Positions 25,150 to 33,255 of a stretch of 64,000 nucleotides of DNA are shown piece by piece (the first letter of the stretch is position 1; each line of letters opens with the position of its first letter). The notes under the pieces were generated by a model that was given only the letters and a program-made list of their open reading frames with translations, made no database searches and was not told the origin of the DNA. The translations under genes were made by a program, and so were the position numbers. Source of the stretch: an uncultured Bacilli bacterium (lineage in GTDB: Bacteria > Bacillota_I > Bacilli_A > RF39 > UBA660); NCBI GenBank assembly GCA_934155185.1, contig CAKPGT010000005.1, forward strand, positions 1 to 64,000. Direction: 5' to 3'.

Positions 25150-25290
25150 ATGAAAAAATTAAAGGACAAATTAAAAGAATTAAATACCTTATATAAATTT
25201 GATATAGTTGATTTTAGAAGTGTTAAGGATAGTAAATTTAAGAATGAAATATTAAAAGATGGTATAGTTATATATAATAAAAATAATTAA
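25150..25290 (+). CDS. 46-aa protein resembling the C-terminal end of MNT nucleotidyltransferases
   Basis: Short gene with AAGGAGG (25139-25145), its own extended -10 promoter and two terminators downstream. The product is basic and ends TLYKFDIVDFRSVKDSKFKN plus EILKDGIVIYN, closely recalling the last strands of minimal nucleotidyltransferases (LPYKVDVVDL...I..EGVVIY) of HEPN/MNT toxin-antitoxin pairs. The catalytic GS-x10-D-x-D core is missing, so it is either a decayed antitoxin fragment or a small protein that kept only the end. No HEPN partner is seen nearby. The intact expression signals argue against simple decay. Confidence 0.6.
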   Translation: MKKLKDKLKELNTLYKFDIVDFRSVKDSKFKNEILKDGIVIYNKNN

Positions 25291-25294
25291 TTAG

Positions 25295-25333
25295 TCCCCT
25301 ATTGTTTATTTAAAAATAAAATAGGGGAGTTTT
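25295..25333 (+). terminator. Terminator of the 46-aa gene
   Basis: TCCCCTATT / AATAGGGGA stem, then GTTTTAAT. Confidence 0.8.
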
Positions 25334-25345
25334 AATAGTAATGAT

Positions 25346-25368
25346 AGAGGGATATTTTCCTCTTTTTT
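25346..25368 (+). terminator. Second, tandem terminator
   Basis: AGAGG / CCTCT stem with an 8-base loop, then TTTTTT. Confidence 0.7.
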
Positions 25369-25617
25369 AATATATAAGTGAATACTAATGATGATTCTAA
25401 GCTCATTTTTAATTGTTAGATGTATAATTATGCATCTGGATTTGTTTAGTAAGTCATCTATAATATATATTTGTAGTAAGTTAGTTAGATAATAACTAAT
25501 ATAATTATAATATATTAAAAAACTAAGTTATAGTAGGACTAATAGTTATAAGATAAATTATCTAGATAACATCAAACTAATAGCAGCTTTAATATCACAG
25601 TAGATTTACTATGTACA
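25369..25617. other. Gene-free AT-rich stretch
   Basis: No open reading frame with a ribosome site and no strong hairpin is seen on either strand. The sequence is rich in TAGT/ATAACT words and looks like decayed or spacer DNA. Confidence 0.4.
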
Positions 25618-25655
25618 ATAAAAAAAGATAGTGTAGTGTTAAAACTAACTATCTT
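25618..25655 (-). terminator. Terminator of the XRE-DUF2726 unit
   Basis: AAGATAGT / ACTATCTT stem (25625-25632, 25648-25655) followed on the minus strand by a T-run. Confidence 0.7.
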
Positions 25656-25711
25656 AAGTTTCAAAAAATAAATGTTAACATAATATGTATTATACGAAGT
25701 AGAAGATAGAG

Positions 25712-26203
25712 TTACAAAGTGCTATTTTTAATACTAACAAGCTCTTTTTTAATTCTATTAACTACATAATCTTCTTGATTTGTATAGCTAGTATAAAATG
25801 TTATTAACTTTATATTAGCACTATTGCATATATTTTTAACTTTTATATCTCTCTTTTTTCTGCTTGATTCTTTGTGAGAACTATCATTTAATTCTATTAA
25901 TAATAGTAAGCTTTTAAAGTCATGACTGAATATTGCAAAGTCAATATTTCTAAACAATTCATTATGATAACCTTTGTCACCTCTATCTATTATTGTTGCT
26001 AAATTAACCTGAGGTATTATCTTATATTCATCACGTTCTAATAACTTTATTTTATTGTAGAAATTTAATTCAGATTCAGTCATAAATGCTTTTTGATGAT
26101 AAATATACTCTCTATTATTTTTATTAAATAGTAAGCTTTGCAAGTAATTATATATAAAAATTATTAGTAATAATGTTATAACACCAACAATTATTTTAAT
26201 CAT
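25712..26203 (-). CDS. DUF2726 protein with N-terminal membrane anchor
   Basis: 163 residues. One N-terminal membrane helix (IIVGVITLLLIIFIYNYLQ) precedes a DUF2726 domain: FMTESELNFYNKI, YKIIPQVNLATII, FRNIDFAIFSHDFKSLLLLI then IELNDSSHKESSRKKRD. DUF2726 has a restriction-endonuclease-like core in which the Asp/Glu-Leu-Asp and SH...RRD residues correspond to the metal-binding set; whether it cuts nucleic acid is not known. Encoded directly behind an XRE-type regulator (21-base gap) with a shared terminator. Confidence 0.7.
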   Translation of the reverse strand: MIKIIVGVITLLLIIFIYNYLQSLLFNKNNREYIYHQKAFMTESELNFYNKIKLLERDEYKIIPQVNLATIIDRGDKGYHNELFRNIDFAIFSHDFKSLLLLIELNDSSHKESSRKKRDIKVKNICNSANIKLITFYTSYTNQEDYVVNRIKKELVSIKNSTL

Positions 26204-26224
26204 AAATCTACCTTAATTATATAA

Positions 26225-26992
26225 TTACACATTTCGTGATTGAATTTCAGCTATCTTCGCTAAGACTTCTGAAGCATTATCAGTATCTATTTCATTGTAG
26301 CCAAGTTCATGCAAAGCTTGTATTTTAACAGAATTTATCTCTTCTGTTCTACTTAATTTTTCTTCATTCTTTAATTCAATTTCTTGAACAAACTTTTTAT
26401 GTTTTTCTGCTAATCTAGATTTTGAAGCACCACCATCACGATATAGAATCATGGCACTATGCATAATTGCTTCCATTATAAATTGTTGTTCCTCATCAAA
26501 TACGTATTCATCAGGGTCAACGAAACCTAATAATTTATTAAAATATCCCATTACGTATTTTAATTCCTTAACATTTTCCAAACCTTGTATAAAGTTTAAT
26601 AAATATTTATAAGTTATGAATGATTCATTAGAACCTTCTAAAAAACGTTCTTTTATTAAGAATATAATATCATTTAATAATTCCTGTTCCCTAGGTTTTA
26701 AGTCCCTAAATTCTATTAATTCAGAATGTGAAACAGCAACATTATTACCCTCATTATTTAACACTGAATCAACCTTATTTATAAATTCAGTATTAACTAT
26801 TATATTATTAATTTCAGATGCTTCCTTTATATCCAACAAATTAAATAACTTCATTTTTTTATCTTTAGGCCATCTGGAAATATCATTCATTTCTAGATAA
26901 TTATATATCATTTGCCTAGATACTCCTAAATATTTAGCTAATTTAACTTTGGAAATTCCAACCTCTTGTAATATTTCATTTAACTTGTCCAT
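26225..26992 (-). CDS. XRE-like helix-turn-helix protein
   Basis: 255 residues. The N-terminal HTH (about 10-33: VGISKVKLAKYLGVSRQMIY) is followed by DISRWPKDKKMKLFNLL, then a long helical region without a known enzymatic motif and an acidic, Glu/Ser-rich end. Looks like a DNA-binding regulator with a sensor or oligomerisation domain. First gene of the two-gene unit with DUF2726. Its promoter contains repeated TGTAA words that could be its own operator. Confidence 0.75.
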   Translation of the reverse strand: MDKLNEILQEVGISKVKLAKYLGVSRQMIYNYLEMNDISRWPKDKKMKLFNLLDIKEASEINNIIVNTEFINKVDSVLNNEGNNVAVSHSELIEFRDLKPREQELLNDIIFLIKERFLEGSNESFITYKYLLNFIQGLENVKELKYVMGYFNKLLGFVDPDEYVFDEEQQFIMEAIMHSAMILYRDGGASKSRLAEKHKKFVQEIELKNEEKLSRTEEINSVKIQALHELGYNEIDTDNASEVLAKIAEIQSRNV

Positions 26993-27027
26993 ACATGTTA
27001 TCTCCCCTACTATATATTACACTTATA

Positions 27028-27055
27028 ATTTTACACTTTTTTACAAATTTGTCAA
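27028..27055 (-). promoter_or_regulatory. Promoter and possible operator of the XRE gene
   Basis: Minus strand TTGACA (27055-27050), 16-bp spacer, TAAAAT (27033-27028). TTGTAA, GTGTAA and GTGTAA occur as direct repeats about 12-13 bases apart across the spacer and start region. Confidence 0.6.
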
Positions 27056-27094
27056 TATATTACAAAACTTCCCATAACTTTGTATGATAAGTGA

Positions 27095-27727
27095 TTATAT
27101 AATAAATGTAAATAGTTTAAGAAGAAGTGGCGTTAAATATGAATCTAATACGCATGTTAATGATATTAGAAACACACTGATTAAAAATAATAATATATAT
27201 CTACCAAAAAAGTTTTTAAAATCTAGGCTACTTTTTCTAAATAAAGCCTTTAAAAATTTGATAGCAGCACTAACTGCGAAAAAGCTAAAGAATATATAGA
27301 TTACTATGTTTATAATCATTACAGGAAAAACATATAAAAAGCAACCTAAAATTCCCTTTATTTTATATTTTAATATAATACTTGAAAGTGTTGTTCCAAG
27401 CGTAAAACCTTTAAAAAATAAAATGATTATCACTGCTGGAATTCCTATCATTGAAATTCCAAGTGAAAAAATCATAAATAATTGAATGATATTATTTAAT
27501 ATTTCACTTCCAAGATATTTTATACCGAAAACGGAGTCAGACAATTTCTTAATATTATCAATATAGGTCTGTACCTGATTAATTAATAAAATCTTATCAT
27601 CCTTTGTTATCAGGTTTATGAATAGCGAACCTAATACTACACCTGATATAAATATTATTACTGTAAATACTAATAAAGCTTTTTCTTTTTTTCTTGTTTC
27701 ATTTAAATATTCTAATATTTTTTTCAT
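27095..27727 (-). CDS. spoIIM: Stage II sporulation protein M
   Basis: 210-residue polytopic membrane protein of the SpoIIDMP complex, which thins septal peptidoglycan and drives engulfment of the forespore. Five hydrophobic segments are visible; the N-terminal polar stretch (LNETRKKEKALLVF) and the G-rich IILFFKGFTLGTTLSSIIL helix fit the SpoIIM family (about 210 residues). Encoded leftward beside spoIVB in the same 28-kb area. The partner SpoIIP is at 50.7 kb; SpoIID is not in the window. Confidence 0.85.
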   Translation of the reverse strand: MKKILEYLNETRKKEKALLVFTVIIFISGVVLGSLFINLITKDDKILLINQVQTYIDNIKKLSDSVFGIKYLGSEILNNIIQLFMIFSLGISMIGIPAVIIILFFKGFTLGTTLSSIILKYKIKGILGCFLYVFPVMIINIVIYIFFSFFAVSAAIKFLKALFRKSSLDFKNFFGRYILLFLISVFLISLTCVLDSYLTPLLLKLFTFII

Positions 27728-27821
27728 TTTGTTCTCCCTAGTAAACTATATTAAGGATTTTATAAAATATTACTTTCAATTAATTTAATAATGTATTATA
27801 ATTTTAATAGGAGTGTTGATT

Positions 27822-27962
27822 ATGAATAAGAAAAAAGAAAATAAGAAAAAGAAATTTAAAATAAACTGGACTAAAGTTGCAATTTGGATTGCACTAATAG
27901 CAATGACAGCTTCAGCATTTGCAGCAATTTTATCTCCACTTTTTTCTAAACAAGGATACTAA
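27822..27962 (+). CDS. Small single-pass membrane protein (46 aa, DUF4044-like)
   Basis: Starts MNKKKENKKKKFKINWTKVA, then a membrane helix (IWIALIAMTASAFAAIL) and SPLFSKQGY. ATAGGAG (27808-27814) precedes the ATG by 7 bases, and a terminator overlaps the stop, so it is a complete single-gene unit. Basic N-terminus, one helix and this length recall the DUF4044 group of small Bacillota proteins; assignment is tentative. Confidence 0.65.
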   Translation: MNKKKENKKKKFKINWTKVAIWIALIAMTASAFAAILSPLFSKQGY

Positions 27963-27976
27963 AGGTATTCTTTTTT
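27952..27976 (+). terminator. Terminator overlapping the stop of the 46-aa membrane gene
   Basis: AAGGATAC / GTATTCTT (one G-T pair), 5-base loop, then TTTTTT. Confidence 0.75.
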
Positions 27977-27998
27977 ATTTTGCATAATATAATTTATT

Positions 27999-28388
27999 AT
28001 GACAAATAACGATAAAAAAATAAAACTACTTAACTTACAACTTCTAGCTACTATAGGTTTTATTGTAGCACTATTTATATCATTTACTTTAACTTATGAT
28101 AAAAAAATGAATTTAACTAATAATAAAAGAATTTATGATGATAAAACAGCACAAAATTTAGCACTTATGCAAACTATTTTAGTATTTTTAGTTGCTTCCT
28201 TATTTTTATATATAACTTATAATCAATATAAAATTTCTAAAACACAGCATGAAGATGATGAAAAAGATCTGCTCCTTCAAAGTGAAACCGCGCTATTATC
28301 TGTAATTGCAGCTTGTGTTGGATTGTATATAGTATTTAAAAATTATAGAAAAAATTCGCTTAGCATTGCGGAAATTGAAAATATATAA
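27999..28388 (+). CDS. Hypothetical three-helix membrane protein
   Basis: 129 residues with membrane segments near 13-30, 56-73 and 96-112 and a short polar linker (KTQHEDDEKD). Not recognised. No ribosome site precedes the ATG; instead TATAAT ends at 27993, six bases before it, which is the spacing expected if the mRNA starts at the ATG itself. It lies between the small membrane gene and convergent spoIVB. It may be a small regulator or structural protein of the envelope; no function is inferred. Confidence 0.6.
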   Translation: MTNNDKKIKLLNLQLLATIGFIVALFISFTLTYDKKMNLTNNKRIYDDKTAQNLALMQTILVFLVASLFLYITYNQYKISKTQHEDDEKDLLLQSETALLSVIAACVGLYIVFKNYRKNSLSIAEIENI

Positions 28389-28390
28389 GG

Positions 28391-28415
28391 AAAAAGAAGC
28401 ATTTTACTTGCTTCT
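28391..28415 (-). terminator. Terminator of spoIVB
   Basis: AGAAGC / GCTTCT stem, 9-base loop, T-run on the minus strand; it may also end the convergent membrane gene. Confidence 0.7.
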
Positions 28416-29403
28416 AATTCTCAGCTTCATTAAGCATTGTTGTAATAAATATTCCGTATCCTTTTCTTGGATTATTGACCACTACGTTTGTTACTGCTCC
28501 AACTATTTTATTATCCTGAATAATTGGAGAACCACTCATTCCTTGTACAATTCCACCAGTTTTATTCATAAGTTCTTCATCTGCTATTTCAAATAGTATG
28601 TTTTTGTTGTCATTTTTATTGTTACTAACTTTAATTATGTTTATGTTATATTCTCTTTTTTGGTTATCATTTATAACTGTTATTATTTTTGCATTACCCA
28701 AATTAATGTCTTTATAATCAGCAACTTTATATAATTTGCTATCATCTATTTTACTTATATAATTTCCAAATACTCCGTTTTGAGTATTTTCTTTTATATC
28801 TCCAAATACTATATTTGAGTTAATGTTAGCGTTTTTAGCCCCTGGTTCTCCCCTTATACTTTTATCTATGGAAGTTACTTTAGAATCATATATTTTACCG
28901 TCTTTTACATTAATCTTCATTCCTGATGATGATTCAATTATTTCATGTCCTAAAGCTCCATACAACTTAGTTTTAGGGTCAATATATGTTAATGTACCAA
29001 TTCCAGAAACCATATCTTTAACATATAAACCAGTTTTTAAAATACCATTATCATTAATTAAATTTAATGTAGTTACATTATCTTTATTATTTCTTATATA
29101 GGATATTTTAATATTCCTTTGATTACTATCTTTTACAGCATTTACAAAATCATCTATTGATTCAATCGTTTTGTCATCTGCTTTAATTATCGTATCGCCC
29201 TTTTCTAATAATGCATCTTTTGCAGGATAAATATTACTTACTTTATAAAAACCAGCTACTATAAGACCTTTATTTTTAACTTGGAGTCCTATGTTCTCTC
29301 CACCTGCTATAATATAATCGGAATAAGCAAGAATACTTTGTGGCATAATAAATGTAGCAACTAATATAATTGCTAAAAAACTTTTAAATTTTTTTAAAAT
29401 CAT
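28414..29403 (-). CDS. spoIVB: SpoIVB peptidase
   Basis: 329-residue serine peptidase (family S55) secreted from the forespore to trigger pro-sigma-K processing in the mother cell. Signal peptide/anchor (about 5-26), PDZ domain (about 30-118: GLQVKNKGLIVAGF...ALLEKGDTIIKADD), then the S55 domain with IGTLTYIDPKTKLYGALGHEI (catalytic His153) and the catalytic Ser in QGMSGSPII (near 290-292) and GYGIFITTML at the end. The usual VTHVFVN reads VTNVVVN. AAAGGAGC precedes the ATG. A GTAATTCGAATTAC palindrome lies between promoter region and ribosome site. Confidence 0.92.
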   Translation of the reverse strand: MILKKFKSFLAIILVATFIMPQSILAYSDYIIAGGENIGLQVKNKGLIVAGFYKVSNIYPAKDALLEKGDTIIKADDKTIESIDDFVNAVKDSNQRNIKISYIRNNKDNVTTLNLINDNGILKTGLYVKDMVSGIGTLTYIDPKTKLYGALGHEIIESSSGMKINVKDGKIYDSKVTSIDKSIRGEPGAKNANINSNIVFGDIKENTQNGVFGNYISKIDDSKLYKVADYKDINLGNAKIITVINDNQKREYNINIIKVSNNKNDNKNILFEIADEELMNKTGGIVQGMSGSPIIQDNKIVGAVTNVVVNNPRKGYGIFITTMLNEAEN

Positions 29404-29421
29404 TTTTATGCTCCTTTTGTA

Positions 29422-29435
29422 ATTCGAATTACATT
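29422..29435 (-). promoter_or_regulatory. 14-bp palindrome upstream of spoIVB
   Basis: GTAATTCGAATTAC, perfectly symmetric, sits about 8 bases upstream of the ribosome site. It could be a protein-binding site or an RNA hairpin; nothing else identifies it. Confidence 0.35.
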
Positions 29436-29470
29436 ATTATTATGCTTTTAATATTAAATATAATAAGTGA

Positions 29471-29503
29471 AAAAAAATGGTAATTTTTTAAAAAATTACC
29501 ATT
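29471..29503 (-). terminator. Terminator of the xseA-xseB-nucleotidyltransferase unit
   Basis: Near-continuous stem AATGGTAATTTTTT / AAAAAATTACCATT (29476-29503) followed by a T-run on the minus strand; overlaps the stop codon. Confidence 0.8.
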
Positions 29504-30404
29504 AATTCCACAATTTTTCAGGGTATTTTCCATCTTTTATCATGAAGTTTATTGCATTAACTAAATCTTCTTTATCTTCTTTATAAGTTACGCCATACCA
29601 TTTTTCTTTAGTGTCTAGTACTTTTACCTTTATTTTACCTTCATTAATTCTTTTAAATACACTATCAGGTATTAAAAATTCACATTTTTCTAAATTATCT
29701 TTATTATTTTTAAAGAATTCTTCCATTTCATCCTCTAAGTAAGTGAATATTGAAGGCATAAATCCAAAAAAGTTCATTGATACTAGTGTATCTTCATCTA
29801 TTTCAAATGGTTTAATATTACTATCTAACGGTGTTGCAATAATCTTTCCATCAACTTTTTCAATTGATGACTCCGTTAAACTAGTTAAGTTGGAGCAACG
29901 ATTTTTATTACATACGCCTCTTTTAACCGAACCATTTTCGCTCATTGTATTTTTTGTTTTATATCCTATCATTGCGTAGCTGTTATCATTTTTATTATTT
30001 TTAAAAAATTCTTTCATTTTTTTATAAGGATCACGTCCATAAAAATCATCTGCATTTATTACGGCAAAAGGCTCTTTTACTTTATCCTTACAAGCCAAGA
30101 TAGCATGAGATGTTCCCCAAGGTTTTACTCTATCTTTTGGAATATCAACGAATTTTGGAACGTCAGTTATTTTTTGAAAAACATATTCAACATCAATTTT
30201 ATCTTCTATTCTTTTTCCTACTGTTTCTCTAAATAAATCATAGTTTTCTTCTTTTATAATAAATACCACCTTATTAAATCCAGCTCTAATTGCATCATAA
30301 ATTGAATAGTCTAAAATAAATTCTCCATTTGGACCAACTGGTTCTACTTGTTTTAAGCCGCCAAATCTAGAACCCATACCGGCAGCCATAATTACTAATG
30401 TCAT
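29502..30404 (-). CDS. Sugar-phosphate nucleotidyltransferase family protein
   Basis: About 300 residues. N-terminal nucleotide-binding signature LVIMAAGMGSRFGGLKQ, GPNGEFILDYSI, then GTSHAILAC and the metal-binding AVINADDFYGRDPY. Such enzymes join a sugar 1-phosphate to a nucleotide; the acceptor cannot be read from sequence, and the long insert with CNKNRCSNL is unlike GalU or GlmU. The ATG at 30404 is chosen because GGAGG (30417-30413) lies 8 bases before it and is itself part of the upstream in-frame ATG at 30419. Encoded behind xseB. Confidence 0.8.
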   Translation of the reverse strand: MTLVIMAAGMGSRFGGLKQVEPVGPNGEFILDYSIYDAIRAGFNKVVFIIKEENYDLFRETVGKRIEDKIDVEYVFQKITDVPKFVDIPKDRVKPWGTSHAILACKDKVKEPFAVINADDFYGRDPYKKMKEFFKNNKNDNSYAMIGYKTKNTMSENGSVKRGVCNKNRCSNLTSLTESSIEKVDGKIIATPLDSNIKPFEIDEDTLVSMNFFGFMPSIFTYLEDEMEEFFKNNKDNLEKCEFLIPDSVFKRINEGKIKVKVLDTKEKWYGVTYKEDKEDLVNAINFMIKDGKYPEKLWN

Positions 30405-30424
30405 ATTATTATCCTCCATTTTTG

Positions 30425-30643
30425 TTATTCTTCGACTTTAAAGTCTTCTTCTCCATTTTCAGTTAATATTTTATTTACGTTTTCTTCTGCATTTTTAAGC
30501 TTTAAAGAACACTCTTTAGCAAGCTTCATAGCACTAGTATATTTTTCTATTGCATCATCTAAATCTACGTTACCATTTTCTAGCTCACTTACCATTTTTT
30601 CAAGCTTACTTAATTTTTCTTCAAATTTCTCTTCTTTACTCAT
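30425..30643 (-). CDS. xseB: Exodeoxyribonuclease VII small subunit
   Basis: 72 residues, full length. Helical hairpin typical of XseB: KFEEKLSKLEKMVSELENG then DLDDAIEKYTSAMKLAKEC and a final acidic stretch. Binds several copies to XseA to form the single-strand exonuclease. Its start overlaps the xseA stop by 8 bases. Confidence 0.95.
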   Translation of the reverse strand: MSKEEKFEEKLSKLEKMVSELENGNVDLDDAIEKYTSAMKLAKECSLKLKNAEENVNKILTENGEEDFKVEE

Positions 30644-31904
30644 TTTTAACCTCCATTACTCTTGCATTAATATACCCATTATTTAGTGAAACATTAATCA
30701 TATCATCCTTTTTAATTTTATCTATATTTGTTATACATCTATTATCCTTTTTAACTATAGCATATCCTCTTTTTAAAGAATTTAGTGGATTTAATATTTC
30801 CAATTTTTCTATTAAATGATTTGTTTTTTTAACCTTATCTTCATACAAAATACCTGGATTTTTAAATATTATATTATTTTTTATAACATCTAATTTTGAT
30901 TTATTTATATTTATAACATTATTGATATTACTATTTAGCTTATCAATTATATTATCAAGTTTTTGTTCTTTTATTTCGTATAAGCTTAACGGATTTTTTA
31001 AAATATAGCTTTCTGTTAACTTTTTAAGCCTTAACTTATTATTTTCCAACACTCTTCTAATTACATTTGCAAATCTTACTTTATAATTATCTATTTCAAG
31101 TAAGAGATCACATAACTTAGGAACTGCCCTTTCGGCTGCCCCAGTCGGTGTTTCTGCTCTTACATCTGCTACAAAATCGCATATTGTAAAGTCAATTTGA
31201 TGCCCTACTCCGCTTATTATAGGCGTATTACATGAAAATACCTTTCTAGCTACTATTTCTTCGTTAAAAGGCCATAAATCCTCGATAGACCCACCACCAC
31301 GACCTAGTATTATTACATCTAAATTATAATTATCAGCAATATCTAATTTTTTAACTATATCATCTTTAGCAAGTTCTCCTTGAACTAGACATGGAAATAA
31401 AATCGTTTTACATATAGGAAATCTTCTTTTAATAGTAGATAAAATATCTTTAACAGCTGCTCCAGTTGATGCCGTTATAATACCTACCCTCATAGGAATT
31501 TTTGGTATCTGTTTTTTATGTTTAATATCAAATAGTCCTTCAGCCTCTAATTTCTTTTTTAACTGCTCAAATGCAATATGTAAATTACCAACACCATCTT
31601 CTAGCATATCTTCTACATATATTTGATAATTACCAGTAGATTCAAAAACACTTACCTTTCCTTTGACGAGAATTTTCATACCATCTTCTGGCATAAATTT
31701 AAGATTAGAAGCATTAAAGCTAAACATAATAGCACTAATTCTTGATGTCTCATCTTTTATAGTAAAATAAAAATGCCCACGCGTATGCGCCTTAAAATTT
31801 GATATTTCACCCTTTAAATATACATTTTGAAGATGTATATCATTATCTATTTTATATTTAATATATCTAGTTAAAGCTGTCACACTTAAATACTTATCTT
31901 CCAT
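30636..31904 (-). CDS. xseA: Exodeoxyribonuclease VII large subunit
   Basis: 422 residues. N-terminal OB-type domain (LKGEISNFKAHTRGHFYFTIKD), central catalytic region with VGIITASTGAAVKDILSTI, IILGRGGGSIEDLWPFN and VGHQIDFTICDFVADVRAETPTGAA-type residues (key: GHQID, DFVAD, TPTGAAE), followed by coiled-coil arms. The minus-strand promoter has an extended -10 TGATACAAT about 40 bases upstream. First gene of xseA-xseB-nucleotidyltransferase; xseAB lies close to spoIVB also in Bacillus. Confidence 0.95.
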   Translation of the reverse strand: MEDKYLSVTALTRYIKYKIDNDIHLQNVYLKGEISNFKAHTRGHFYFTIKDETSRISAIMFSFNASNLKFMPEDGMKILVKGKVSVFESTGNYQIYVEDMLEDGVGNLHIAFEQLKKKLEAEGLFDIKHKKQIPKIPMRVGIITASTGAAVKDILSTIKRRFPICKTILFPCLVQGELAKDDIVKKLDIADNYNLDVIILGRGGGSIEDLWPFNEEIVARKVFSCNTPIISGVGHQIDFTICDFVADVRAETPTGAAERAVPKLCDLLLEIDNYKVRFANVIRRVLENNKLRLKKLTESYILKNPLSLYEIKEQKLDNIIDKLNSNINNVININKSKLDVIKNNIIFKNPGILYEDKVKKTNHLIEKLEILNPLNSLKRGYAIVKKDNRCITNIDKIKKDDMINVSLNNGYINARVMEVKNE

Positions 31905-31966
31905 AAATTCACCTATAATTCTTACAATCTAATTGTATCATTTTTGTTTTATTATATCAATTATAA

Positions 31967-31975
31967 TGTTATAAT
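31967..31975 (+). promoter_or_regulatory. Extended -10 of the GNAT gene
   Basis: TGTTATAAT ending at 31975; GAGGTGAT at 31989-31996 precedes the ATG at 32003. Confidence 0.5.
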
Positions 31976-32002
31976 TTAATAAATAATTGAGGTGATTAAT
32001 GT

Positions 32003-32458
32003 ATGGAGATATTAAATATTAAAAATGACGCTTATATAAAATATTTATATGAGTATGCAAAAATATGCAAGCAAACTTGGGGTAATAATATTGGTGATAA
32101 AGATTTGGATGTATACGTACAAAACAAAGTAAACAAAATATTAACTAATGATAAAGTAATAACTATAGAAGCTATAATCGTTAATAACGAAATGGCTGGA
32201 TTTATTTCTCTTTTCAAATATGACGGTGATGAAAAAAGAAGTCTTACGCCATGGCTTGCAACACTATTTGTAAAAGAAAAATATAGAGGAAAAAATTACT
32301 CTAATATACTTATTTCGAGTCTCTTAAATAAGGCATCAGAATTAGGATATAAAAAAGTATATTTAAAGTCTGATTTAAACGGTTTTTATGAAAAGAATAA
32401 TGCTAAATATATAGAAACACTCAAAAATAAAGAAAGACTATATTATATAGAACTATAA
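32003..32458 (+). CDS. GNAT family N-acetyltransferase
   Basis: 151 residues. The acetyl-CoA-binding motif A is LATLFVKEKYRGKNYSNILI (R/Q-x-x-G-x-G/A form: KYRGKNYS), with the strand before it (EAIIVNNEMAGFISLFKY) and a final KKVYLKSDLNGFYEKNNAKY typical of GNAT folds. Substrate unknown. GAGGTGAT precedes the ATG by 6 bases. The last 25 bases of the coding sequence double as the left arm of a strong terminator. Confidence 0.8.
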   Translation: MEILNIKNDAYIKYLYEYAKICKQTWGNNIGDKDLDVYVQNKVNKILTNDKVITIEAIIVNNEMAGFISLFKYDGDEKRSLTPWLATLFVKEKYRGKNYSNILISSLLNKASELGYKKVYLKSDLNGFYEKNNAKYIETLKNKERLYYIEL

Positions 32459-32471
32459 TATAGTCTTTTTA
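32434..32471 (+). terminator. Terminator built into the end of the GNAT coding sequence
   Basis: Perfect 14-bp stem AAGACTATATTATA / TATAATATAGTCTT (32434-32447, 32454-32467), TAGAAC loop, TTTTT tail; the left arm lies wholly inside the reading frame. Confidence 0.85.
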
Positions 32472-32641
32472 ATTAAATAATTATTTTTGTAATTACATTT
32501 AGTATTTCTTCTTTCGTTTCTCACCTTATATGAAATACGTTTCACATAGATTATACTGCATCGTATTTTATAATACTATAAAAAGAAAAAAATTTCACAT
32601 AAAAAGCTACATCATAAATTTGACAAGCTTTTAACTAAATA

Positions 32642-33193
32642 TTATTTTTTAAATATTTTTGCAATTTCTTTAATATGATTTTTAAATACAAGTATATCTA
32701 TTATATTTGTTACAGAATAAGTACATATTAGGAAACCTAACGAGAAAGTTAACGCAATAGAACCAATATGCGGATTAATTATTATTAATGTACCCGCTAT
32801 AATTGATATAATAGAAAGTACAAGTAATAATAACCAGTTACTATATCCATAATTGCCAAGCGCTAATGAAAATCTTAAATTCACGAACGCTTTTACTACC
32901 ATCACAATGCCAACGATTATAGGAAGCAGTGTTTGCATTAAATCTGGCTTTAATACTAGTACTACACCTAATAATAGTTCAATGATACCAATTGACTGAA
33001 GTCCAGAAAATAAAATATTGTTTTCATTTTCCAATATGAAATATATGCCATTTACTATTAAAATAATTGCTAAAGCATAATTAATTGTTTCAAATGACAT
33101 TTGAGGATATATCATGAATACCAGCCCAAGAAAACACATTAATACCGAAATTACAATTGATGAGTACAAAAACTTATTTAACTTCTTTATCAT
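32642..33193 (-). CDS. DUF308 (HdeD-like) membrane protein
   Basis: 183 residues, six hydrophobic segments arranged as repeated pairs (SSIVISVLMCFLGLVFMIYP, INYALAIILIVNGIYFI, IIELLLGVVLVLKP, LLPIIVGIVMVVKAF). This is the DUF308/HdeD fold, best known from acid stress in enterobacteria; role here unknown. The start at 33193 is preferred over an upstream in-frame start because GGAGG (33205-33201) lies 7 bases before it and a TATAAT (33215-33210) lies inside the extension. It sits downstream of the 1294-residue gene but has its own -10. Confidence 0.75.
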   Translation of the reverse strand: MIKKLNKFLYSSIVISVLMCFLGLVFMIYPQMSFETINYALAIILIVNGIYFILENENNILFSGLQSIGIIELLLGVVLVLKPDLMQTLLPIIVGIVMVVKAFVNLRFSLALGNYGYSNWLLLLVLSIISIIAGTLIIINPHIGSIALTFSLGFLICTYSVTNIIDILVFKNHIKEIAKIFKK

Positions 33194-33255
33194 ATACATA
33201 CCTCCATCTATTATAATTTTACCATCTTTTTTATAAAAGTAAAGATTAAAAAGCA

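Noticed and set aside
27084..27299. Plus-strand open frame opposite spoIIM
   Set aside because: It is the complement of a clear SpoIIM gene, has no ribosome site and no sensible composition.
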